From NCBI GenBank assembly GCA_023254955.1, contig JALRKC010000038.1, forward strand, positions 1 to 7,378: a DNA stretch of 7,378 nt, given 5' to 3'. This DNA comes from Candidatus Nanopelagicales bacterium (lineage in GTDB: Bacteria; Actinomycetota; Actinomycetes; S36-B12; UBA5976). The first letter of the stretch is position 1. The number at the start of each line of letters is the position of its first letter. Both the position numbers and the translations under genes were made by a program. A model generated the notes under the pieces. It saw only the letters and a list, made by a program, of their open reading frames with translations, searched no databases and was not told where the DNA came from. Positions 1 through 5,262 of the stretch are shown in pieces.

Positions 1-1
1 T

Positions 2-427
2 CTGTTTAACTATTTATCGACTGGTCAAGATCGCCGCGAATGGGTTGAGGCGATTCGAGTTGCTAGAAAAATTATGAACCAAAAAGCTTTTGATGAATAC
101 AACGGTGGCGAAATTTCACCAGGTGTGGATGTTTCAACAGATGAAGAAATTCTTAATTGGGTAGCAAAAGATGGAGAAACCGCCTATCACCCTTCTTGTA
201 CTGCAAAAATGGGAACAGATGAAATGTCGGTGGTAAATCCAAAATCTATGAAGGTTTACGGTGTTGAGGGATTACGAGTTGTAGATGCTTCTGTCTTTCC
301 TTTTGTGACAAACGCAAATATTTATTCGCCTGTTATGATGGTGGGCGAAAAAGCCGCAGACTTGATCTTAGGTAAAACTCCTCTACCAGCCGAAAAAACT
401 GATTGGTACCGACACCAAAAAAATTAG
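2..427 (+). CDS. betA: Choline dehydrogenase-like GMC oxidoreductase, C-terminal fragment
   Basis: This is the C-terminal 141 residues of an FAD-dependent GMC oxidoreductase whose start lies left of the window. The frame is open from base 2, and the ATG at 74 is internal: the upstream codons read [14 protein letters not shown], matching the FNYMS..QDW.E segment of BetA-type choline dehydrogenases. EISPGV follows. The active-site motif [10 protein letters not shown] carries the likely catalytic His (codon at 188-190). The segment [11 protein letters not shown] follows, and then an Asn (317-319) that aligns with Asn510 of choline oxidase, partner of the catalytic His. The family oxidises choline to betaine aldehyde, the first step to glycine betaine. 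The usual HPxGT motif reads HPSCT here. The C-terminal tail after ADLILG is short. Membership of the GMC family is firm. Choline as substrate is likely from the BetA-like segments, but other alcohols are possible because the FAD domain is not visible. The TAG stop overlaps the stop of the convergent lipoprotein gene. Confidence 0.82.
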   Translation: MFNYLSTGQDRREWVEAIRVARKIMNQKAFDEYNGGEISPGVDVSTDEEILNWVAKDGETAYHPSCTAKMGTDEMSVVNPKSMKVYGVEGLRVVDASVFPFVTNANIYSPVMMVGEKAADLILGKTPLPAEKTDWYRHQKN

Positions 428-924
428 GCTGGTACTTCGCTGGTGTCTTCTTGCATTTCCTCAGCACCGGCAATGAACCAAGTATCTTGTACATACTCAA
501 ATCGATAGCGCAGTTTAATATCTTTGCTTAACGATTTAACATCAATTTCATAAAAGCCCGTAAAGCCCATTTCAAGACATTTTGTTCCAATAAAATCAGT
601 ATTATCTAAAAGACTTGGATAAAATTCAGATATTACTTGGGTAAATCGTGATAATGAAAATCCACTCTTAAAGCGTTCGGATGTTAATTCATAAGCTGCA
701 GCAAAATCTTTTTGAGAAAAAGCATCCATTTGCAACTCAAGAATTCTTTGAAAATTCTTCTCAGTCATCGCAGAGCAATTACCTAGGGATTTTTCAAATT
801 CTTCAATTATTGCTTCTTGACTTGGAGTTTTATCAGGCAGAGTTTGTAAAGCTGATTCAGCTTGGTCGCTCGCGGCACACGAAACTAGCAATGCCGCTGA
901 TAAGAGCAAAATGAAACTCTTCAT
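424..924 (-). CDS. Putative small lipoprotein, DUF4864/NTF2-like
   Basis: This is a predicted exported lipoprotein of 166 residues. The start [16 protein letters not shown] is a short type II signal peptide with lipobox LVSC and lipid-attachment Cys16, so the mature protein should be anchored to the outer face of the cytoplasmic membrane. A Ser/Glu-rich linker follows. The region from about residue 55 to the C-terminus ([25 protein letters not shown], then a [14 protein letters not shown] strand) resembles DUF4864 or NTF2-like ligand-binding folds, including the aromatic end strands. That resemblance is from memory and tentative, and no function can be assigned. Two further Cys (in GNCSAM and GTKCLEM) could form a disulfide. 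I chose ATG at 922-924; an in-frame GTG directly upstream (925-927) is possible. No Shine-Dalgarno sequence is evident. The gene starts 15 bases after the helicase stop, so it is probably co-transcribed with the helicase. Its TAA overlaps the stop of the convergent dehydrogenase gene. Confidence 0.72.
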   Translation of the reverse strand: MKSFILLLSAALLVSCAASDQAESALQTLPDKTPSQEAIIEEFEKSLGNCSAMTEKNFQRILELQMDAFSQKDFAAAYELTSERFKSGFSLSRFTQVISEFYPSLLDNTDFIGTKCLEMGFTGFYEIDVKSLSKDIKLRYRFEYVQDTWFIAGAEEMQEDTSEVPA

Positions 925-939
925 CACGGCAATTTAGCC

Positions 940-2322
940 CTATTGTGAGATTTTCGCCTTTTTTCTATCAAAACGCCTAAAATTTCTTTTATTTTTAGGG
1001 TTTTGTCTGGGCCGGGACTCCTGAGTCAGATTTACAACTACTGCTTCACCTGATTTCGCAATTGCTGCCACGGCTGGATCTAGCGTCTTAACTTTTATTG
1101 GTTTTACATCATTTCCAAACTCATCTTGCATCTTTAAATAGCTTCGGATCTCTCTTGATTCCAAAAGTGAAAGCGCCACACCCTTAGTTCCGGCACGAGC
1201 AGTTCTTCCACTTCGGTGAATGTAGTCTTTCCATTCCTGGGGCGGATCAACATGAACCACTAAATCAACGCCATCAACGTGAATTCCTCTTGCCGCAACG
1301 TCGGTTGCTACTAACACACGCTTTCTTCCTGAAGAAAAATCACCTAGCGCCCTGTTTCTTTGGGCTTGACTTCTATCACCGTGTATTGCTGTAGCTTCTA
1401 TGCCCCATTTTTCTAAATTATTGGCAAGTTTTTCAGCACCATACTTAGTTCGCACAAACAGCAAGGTTCTTGCAGGCCGTTTTGCAATTTCAGCAACAAT
1501 TTTGTTTTTCTCAGTTTTTTCAACGACGAAGGCCATATGCTTCATATTCGCTTTTAATTCATTTTTCTTCTCAACAGCATGAAAAGCTGGCTCTTTAAGG
1601 TATTTTTTAACTAATGCAGAAACTCCACGATCTAATGTCGCAGAAAATAACAAATTTTGTGAGCTATTCGGTATTAAATCTAGAATCCGAGTCATAGCTG
1701 GCATGAAACCCATTTCAGCCATGTGATCCGCTTCATCTAAAACACAGATTTGAATATCCTTAAAATAAATAGTTTTTTGTCTCAAGTGATCTTCTAAACG
1801 ACCAGGAGTAGCAACAACCACTTCAACGCCACGCTTCAAACTTTGATGTTGACGTTGCATCGAGGCGCCCCCATAAATCGTTGTGACCCTTAAATTCAGT
1901 GCTGAGGCAACAGGAACTAACGCGTCATTAACTTGTTGTGCTAATTCTCTTGTGGGGACCATTATTAGTGCAAGCGGAGCGCCAGGGTTTGCTTTTTTTC
2001 CGTGCAATCTAACTAACAAAGGTAATCCGAAAGCATAGGTTTTGCCTGATCCTGTTTCGGCACGGCCCAAGACATCGCGACCGTTCAAAATATCAGGAAT
2101 AGCGCTGGATTGAATGGGGCTTGGCTTAACAATCTTATTTTTATTCAATATTTGAATAACCGAGCCTGGCAAATTAAGAGCAGCAAAATTTTCAACTAGT
2201 ACTTTAGGCGCTTTTGCTACATTTGCTAATTCTTGTTCTAAACCACTAACTACTTCTCTTGATTTAAATTGTTTGTTATTTTTTTGAGCAGGGCGATACC
2301 TCACTCTTTTGTTTTGTGACAT
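940..2322 (-). CDS. DEAD-box ATP-dependent RNA helicase (RhlE-like)
   Basis: This is a complete 460-residue superfamily 2 RNA helicase that should unwind RNA duplexes in the cytoplasm using ATP, typically in ribosome assembly, mRNA decay or cold adaptation. All canonical motifs are present in order: Q motif with KPSPIQ (Gln71), Walker A AETGSGKT (88-95), PTRELA (123-128), GG (151-152), TPGR (172-175), DEAD (196-199), SAT (227-229), motif IV LLFVRT (287-292), motif V ATDVAARGIHV (339-349) and motif VI HRSGRTARAG (369-378). Both RecA-like domains are therefore intact and catalytically competent. The C-terminus after about residue 435 is a short Lys/Arg/Asn-rich tail (from RPRQNPKNKRNFRR onward), a common RNA-affinity extension. 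The N-terminal 40 residues are also basic. The start is ATG at 2320-2322, with only weak Shine-Dalgarno resemblance (AAGG about 10 bases upstream). The leader holds an imperfect dyad at 2343-2363. The subfamily (RhlE versus DeaD/CshA) cannot be settled by eye. Confidence 0.96.
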   Translation of the reverse strand: MSQNKRVRYRPAQKNNKQFKSREVVSGLEQELANVAKAPKVLVENFAALNLPGSVIQILNKNKIVKPSPIQSSAIPDILNGRDVLGRAETGSGKTYAFGLPLLVRLHGKKANPGAPLALIMVPTRELAQQVNDALVPVASALNLRVTTIYGGASMQRQHQSLKRGVEVVVATPGRLEDHLRQKTIYFKDIQICVLDEADHMAEMGFMPAMTRILDLIPNSSQNLLFSATLDRGVSALVKKYLKEPAFHAVEKKNELKANMKHMAFVVEKTEKNKIVAEIAKRPARTLLFVRTKYGAEKLANNLEKWGIEATAIHGDRSQAQRNRALGDFSSGRKRVLVATDVAARGIHVDGVDLVVHVDPPQEWKDYIHRSGRTARAGTKGVALSLLESREIRSYLKMQDEFGNDVKPIKVKTLDPAVAAIAKSGEAVVVNLTQESRPRQNPKNKRNFRRFDRKKAKISQ

Positions 2323-2342
2323 TAAAACTCGTACCTTATTCT

Positions 2343-2363
2343 CAAGTGACCACAGGTGACTTG
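2343..2363. repeat. Imperfect inverted repeat in the helicase leader
   Basis: CAAGTGACC and GGTGACTTG flank the triplet ACA, giving 9-base arms with eight of nine pairs and one G-G mismatch. The dyad lies 20 bases upstream of the helicase ATG on the minus strand. It could be an operator, a hairpin in the helicase 5' leader, or part of a terminator for the upstream oxidoreductase gene. There is no T-run after it in the direction of transcription, so a classical intrinsic terminator is unlikely. Confidence 0.4.
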
Positions 2364-2408
2364 GAAGGCGACAATTTTTAGGCTATCGAATTAACTTTTC
2401 ACGTGCGA

Positions 2409-2430
2409 CCTATAGGAAAACTTCCTAAGG
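2409..2430 (-). terminator. Possible hairpin downstream of the Gfo/Idh/MocA gene
   Basis: CCT-A-TAGGAA, loop AAC, TTCCTA-AGG forms a 9-pair stem with one bulged A. It begins 8 bases after the stop codon of the minus-strand oxidoreductase, where a terminator would be expected. The six inner pairs are perfect. The T-tract of an intrinsic terminator is missing (the minus strand continues TCGCACGTGAAAAG). It may instead act as an mRNA 3'-end stabiliser or a weak terminator. Confidence 0.35.
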
Positions 2431-2437
2431 CTCATAA

Positions 2438-3997
2438 CTATAACAGTGGCTTGACCGGCAACCCACCACCGGCAGCAGATTCGCTAGCTGCTTGCATTAT
2501 CGCTACAACATCACGCGAGGTTTGAGCATTAACTGTCATCGGGATCTGAAAATTAATCCAATCTGCCAATTCTCTATGAAACTGAAAACTTGGCGGGGTT
2601 TCTAATTTGACTTTTTTTACCGAGCCTGATTGATCATGAACTTCAATCTCAGCGGGGGAATCTGCGGGAGCAAGCTCGTCCTCTAATAAAGTGCCAATCT
2701 CATTGCGGTTAGTTACCTTCTCAACACGCCAGTTTCCTTGAATTGCACCTAGTGTTCCCAATAAATAATATTTTGGTTTTAACGCTGCGGCTAAATCTGA
2801 ATAAATAAATTCAACCTCTAAGCCATTTTTGTAATTTAAAGTCACCCTTGAATGATCAGAATTCGTTACATCAAGCCAATGAATCTTATGTTCTTTCGCA
2901 GTTAAATAGGTAATTTCTTTTCCAAATAAACCCAGTGCCTGATCTAAAAAGTGAGCACCCCAATCGAAAATTGCTCCACCCGATACTTTTTCATCCGAGT
3001 GCCAGTAATTACATGGATGCCCATATCCACCCACGAATATCTCGACATGGAATACCTCGCCGACTTCTTTGCTTTCAACTAATTTTTCTAAGGTGAGGAA
3101 ATCTTGATCCCATCTTCTATTTTGATAAACCACTAAGGTCTTTTGCATTTGATTTGCTAATGCGATCAATTCATCGCACTCAGCAACCGTAAGACTCATT
3201 GGCTTTTCTAAAACCACGTGTTTATTTTTCTCTAATGCTTTTTTGGCCCATGAAAAATGCGAGTTCGGTGGTGTAGAAATTACAACTAAATCAATATCTG
3301 AATCCAATAATTTATCGGCATCTAGAAAGCCTTCTAGGTCTGGCGAGAGCTCTTTAGCGACTTCTATCCTTGCCGGATTGGAATCACAGACTGCCGCTAA
3401 TTTAAAACCTGGGACGCTAGAAACTGCCCGATTATGCTCATGGCCAATAGCACCATATGCCAACAAGCCTACTCGCAGCTCTGATTCTTTATAAGATTCT
3501 AAACTTTGTTTAAGCCATACTTTTAAAAATTTAGCTAAAGTTTGATTTTCAAAATTTTCTAATTTCTGCACATTAAGTATAAATAAATTTCTTTTTTCAG
3601 AATAAAGCGCAATTGGATAATCGGTTAATTGATAGTTTGCAGTTGCACCAATCTGAAATTCCTCTGATAAAAGATTAAAGATAATTAATTCATCCTTAAG
3701 ATAAAAATCATCACGATGTCGTTGATTTAGTAATTGCGGACGAACTCGTAATTCGTGTTCAGGGATAACTGATTTGAAGTCTATTTCTTTTTGTTTTTTA
3801 AGATAATCTACAATTCCTGGGCCAAAGATTAAACTTGGTTTTGAGTCAGAAATTTTTATATCAGCTTGCTTAGATTCTAGGTAGTAAAGTTCAACTTCAG
3901 CCGAATCAGAATCAAAATCGAACCCAACATTTGTTAGTGATTCTTTGAAGGCTGCAAATGTCGGATCGGCGCTAGAGTCATTAATAAAGATTTTCAT
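2438..3997 (-). CDS. Gfo/Idh/MocA family NAD(P)-dependent oxidoreductase with N-terminal extension
   Basis: This 519-residue protein is much longer than the roughly 330-390 residues usual for the family. Residues 175-295 form a Rossmann NAD(P) domain: RVGLLAYGAIGHEHNRA (dinucleotide loop), VCDSNP (end of beta 2), VVISTPPNSHF, and the family signature EKP (264-266), whose Lys is catalytic. The alpha/beta substrate domain follows, with SGGAIFDWGAHFLDQAL (339-355) supplying the conserved Asp345 and His349. Such enzymes oxidise or reduce sugars, inositols, amino sugars and related alcohols; the substrate here cannot be predicted. The first glycine of the usual GxGxxG is Ala (AYGAIG, 180-185). Residues 1-174 are an additional acidic, alpha/beta-looking region that I cannot assign. 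It is one uninterrupted frame starting at ATG 3995-3997, with weak AGAGTAAG upstream. The gene is followed by 115 non-coding bases before the helicase, so it may be its own transcription unit. The family call is firm; the function of the extension is unknown. Confidence 0.92.
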   Translation of the reverse strand: MKIFINDSSADPTFAAFKESLTNVGFDFDSDSAEVELYYLESKQADIKISDSKPSLIFGPGIVDYLKKQKEIDFKSVIPEHELRVRPQLLNQRHRDDFYLKDELIIFNLLSEEFQIGATANYQLTDYPIALYSEKRNLFILNVQKLENFENQTLAKFLKVWLKQSLESYKESELRVGLLAYGAIGHEHNRAVSSVPGFKLAAVCDSNPARIEVAKELSPDLEGFLDADKLLDSDIDLVVISTPPNSHFSWAKKALEKNKHVVLEKPMSLTVAECDELIALANQMQKTLVVYQNRRWDQDFLTLEKLVESKEVGEVFHVEIFVGGYGHPCNYWHSDEKVSGGAIFDWGAHFLDQALGLFGKEITYLTAKEHKIHWLDVTNSDHSRVTLNYKNGLEVEFIYSDLAAALKPKYYLLGTLGAIQGNWRVEKVTNRNEIGTLLEDELAPADSPAEIEVHDQSGSVKKVKLETPPSFQFHRELADWINFQIPMTVNAQTSRDVVAIMQAASESAAGGGLPVKPLL

Positions 3998-4046
3998 TAG
4001 GTCTTACTCTAAACAAAAAGCCCAATTAACGCGCGATTTAGGGGTG

Positions 4047-4074
4047 TTAGAAATTACTCAAATCTTGCTATAAC
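4047..4074 (+). promoter_or_regulatory. Candidate promoter of the plus-strand five-gene run
   Basis: TTAGAA (4047-4052) and TATAAC (4069-4074) are separated by 16 bases and resemble -35 and -10 hexamers, with 4 and 5 matches to TTGACA and TATAAT. The -10 box ends 48 bases before the ATG of the first gene, in the only sizeable non-coding stretch between the divergent genes. In AT-rich DNA such matches arise by chance, so support is moderate at best. No convincing promoter was found on the opposite strand for the oxidoreductase. Confidence 0.35.
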
Positions 4075-4110
4075 CTAGTTAATATTTTGAAACACTTAAA
4101 TCCTTAAAAG

Positions 4111-4117
4111 AAGAGAG
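4111..4117 (+). promoter_or_regulatory. Ribosome binding site of the AhpD-like gene
   Basis: The purine run AAGAGAG lies five bases before the ATG at 4123 and supports that start. It is a partial match to the Shine-Dalgarno consensus AGGAGG. Confidence 0.45.
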
Positions 4118-4122
4118 TTTAA

Positions 4123-4479
4123 ATGTCAGAGCACCATACTCACGGTAAAGATGTTTTTAATGCTGTAGTCCCCCTTGGGCGAGAACTGCGTGATTTAATT
4201 CCGGATGTTTATAGTGCTTTTGCCCATTTAGCCAAAGCAGCTCAAACGCCTGGCGCGGTGGATGCAAAAACCAAAGAATTCATTGCATTTGCCTTAGCGA
4301 TTGGAGCCCACTGTGATGGTTGTATCGCATCACATGCACGGAACTTAGCCAAACTTAAGGCCAGCGAGCAAGAAATTGCCGAAGTTATCGGAGTTTGCAT
4401 TCAAATGATGGGTGGCCCAGGAACGGTTTATGGTCCACGCGCATTGGCAGCTTTTAAGTCTTTTAACAATCCTGAATAA
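4123..4479 (+). CDS. Carboxymuconolactone decarboxylase/AhpD-like CxxC protein
   Basis: This 118-residue protein belongs to the all-helical CMD/AhpD superfamily. Residues 52-71 carry Glu52, eleven residues, Cys64, two residues, Cys67, three residues and His71 (HCDGCIASH). This has exactly the E-x11-C-x2-C-x3-H spacing of the AhpD peroxidase active site, where the Cys pair is redox-active and His and Glu act in proton relay. A cytoplasmic alkylhydroperoxidase or thiol-disulfide role is therefore more likely than lactone decarboxylation, which lacks the Cys pair. No AhpC partner is in view. The N-terminus is His-rich (MSEHHTHGKD), which may be a weak metal-binding patch or of no significance. 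The later GGPG segment and C-terminal helix are typical of short single-domain members. It is first in a five-gene run and is followed after 18 bases by the acetyltransferase. The exact substrate is unknown. Confidence 0.9.
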   Translation: MSEHHTHGKDVFNAVVPLGRELRDLIPDVYSAFAHLAKAAQTPGAVDAKTKEFIAFALAIGAHCDGCIASHARNLAKLKASEQEIAEVIGVCIQMMGGPGTVYGPRALAAFKSFNNPE

Positions 4480-4484
4480 AGAAT

Positions 4485-4490
4485 AAGAAG
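4485..4490 (+). promoter_or_regulatory. Ribosome binding site supporting the TTG start at 4498
   Basis: AAGAAG sits seven bases before the TTG at 4498-4500. There is no ATG or GTG nearby in that frame, and the GNAT fold begins at once (VTLRIATSED), so this purine run supports initiation at TTG. Confidence 0.4.
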
Positions 4491-4497
4491 TATTTAC

Positions 4498-4941
4498 TTG
4501 GTCACGCTACGAATTGCAACTTCAGAAGATTATCAAGATTTAATTCCTCTCATTAAAGAATTTTGTGAAATTGATAATCATGAGTTTGACGATGCAAGAA
4601 TTGAGATATCTCTAGGCCCGCTCTTACAAGACGCCGGACTGGGCAGGGTAATAATTCTTGAAGTTAAAGGTGAATTAAAGGGCTATGCAGTCTTAACTTG
4701 GGGTTGGAGCTTGGAGTCAGGTGGGCGGGAGGCTTTGCTTGATGAAATTTACGTAAGAGAGCGCAACCAAGGCTGGGGTGCCCTGCTACTAGAAAAGGTG
4801 GTTGCCACAGCTAAAGACAACGGTGCCCAAATCATCTTTTTAGAAACTGAATTAGCTAATGAACGAGTGCGTGATTTTTATTTAAGATATGGTTTTAACA
4901 AAGAGGACTCTATATGGTTGAGTCAAAAGTTAACTCAATGA
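4498..4941 (+). CDS. GNAT family N-acetyltransferase
   Basis: This is a 147-residue single-domain acetyltransferase that should transfer the acetyl group of acetyl-CoA to an amine on a small molecule or protein. The order of GNAT elements is complete: an N-terminal strand and helix (TLRIATSEDYQDLIPLIKEF), strands ILEVKGELKGYAVLTWGW, beta 4 LLDEIYVRE (80-88), the acyl-CoA pyrophosphate-binding loop R-N-Q-G-W-G (89-94) with the following helix, beta 5 QIIFLETEL, and the terminal NERVRDFYLRYGFN (121-134) typical of the family. The Q-G-W-G-A loop is an acceptable variant of Q/RxxGxG/A. The start is TTG. The substrate cannot be predicted; its place between the AhpD-like and methyltransferase genes does not reveal it. 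The stop codon lies within an inverted repeat (4921-4950). Confidence 0.9.
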   Translation: MVTLRIATSEDYQDLIPLIKEFCEIDNHEFDDARIEISLGPLLQDAGLGRVIILEVKGELKGYAVLTWGWSLESGGREALLDEIYVRERNQGWGALLLEKVVATAKDNGAQIIFLETELANERVRDFYLRYGFNKEDSIWLSQKLTQ

Positions 4942-4950
4942 GTTTTGACT
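4921..4950. repeat. Inverted repeat across the end of the acetyltransferase gene
   Basis: AGTCAAAA (4921-4928) and TTTTGACT (4943-4950) are perfect 8-base complements around a 14-base centre. The centre contains a second, mutually exclusive pairing AACTCA/TGAGTT (4932-4937 with 4939-4944). The TGA stop of the acetyltransferase (4939-4941) lies inside. The structure ends 14 bases before the next start and could affect readthrough or initiation of the next gene. It has no T-tract. Confidence 0.45.
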
Positions 4951-4964
4951 GATAGCCTTTGCTT

Positions 4965-5252
4965 GTGGCTGAATATCAAATAACTTACTGGCGAAATATT
5001 CCATCAATGCTAGTAGTCAAAGACGCTGAACAGACGATAAAAGGGATTTTGCCTAGTCGATTTCAAGAGGCAATTGATGAAGCCGCCATGAGGCTTGGCG
5101 AAACTGATTCAGACTCATATTTAGCAGGATGGAACAAGGGGCCATGGCTACCAAGTGAGGGCGAATTATCTCAAATCGGTGAAAAACTAGTTGCCGAATT
5201 AGAAGCTGAATTTACTGAAGAAAAACTGAACGAAATTATTAACAATTTATAA
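4965..5252 (+). CDS. Small Virulence_fact-domain protein
   Basis: This 95-residue cytoplasmic protein has no signal peptide or membrane segment. The start VAEYQITYWRNIPSMLVV, followed by LPSRFQEAIDEAAMRLG (29-45) and SDSYLAGWNKGPW (51-61), matches my memory of the small conserved domain annotated as 'virulence factor' (Virulence_fact, PF13769). The biochemical role of that family is not established, and its name should not be read as evidence of pathogenicity. I recall such proteins next to homocysteine or tetrahydrofolate/corrinoid methyltransferase genes; here a homocysteine S-methyltransferase follows after only 10 bases, which supports a role in the same pathway. The C-terminus is acidic and helical (LVAELEAEFTEEKLNEI). 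I chose GTG at 4965 because homologues, as I recall them, begin Met-Ala-x-Tyr; TTG at 4959 is possible. No Shine-Dalgarno sequence precedes either, so translation may be coupled to the upstream gene. Confidence 0.75.
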   Translation: MAEYQITYWRNIPSMLVVKDAEQTIKGILPSRFQEAIDEAAMRLGETDSDSYLAGWNKGPWLPSEGELSQIGEKLVAELEAEFTEEKLNEIINNL

Positions 5253-5254
5253 GT

Positions 5255-5259
5255 GAGGA
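5255..5259 (+). promoter_or_regulatory. Ribosome binding site of the homocysteine S-methyltransferase
   Basis: GAGGA lies only three bases before the ATG at 5263 and is the best Shine-Dalgarno match in the five-gene run. The spacing is shorter than the usual 5-9 bases. Confidence 0.5.
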
Positions 5260-5262
5260 ATC

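Noticed and set aside
681..914. A 77-codon plus-strand frame opposite the lipoprotein gene.
   Set aside because: The minus strand has a signal peptide with lipobox and fits the operon; the opposite frame is a shadow.
1400..1582. A 60-codon plus-strand frame within the helicase gene, rich in Phe and Ser.
   Set aside because: It is the complement of Lys/Glu-rich helicase codons and overlaps no independent signal.
2400..2405. CACGTG palindrome in the gap before the helicase.
   Set aside because: A six-base palindrome is expected by chance and has no supporting repeat or context.
3243..3494. An 83-codon plus-strand frame opposite the Gfo/Idh/MocA Rossmann domain.
   Set aside because: It is antisense to strongly conserved motifs, of low-complexity composition and without recognisable features.
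4938..4952. ATGA overlap suggesting a coupled start at the end of the acetyltransferase gene.
   Set aside because: The ATG opens only a four-codon frame (Met-Ser-Phe-Asp-stop), too short to support as a gene.
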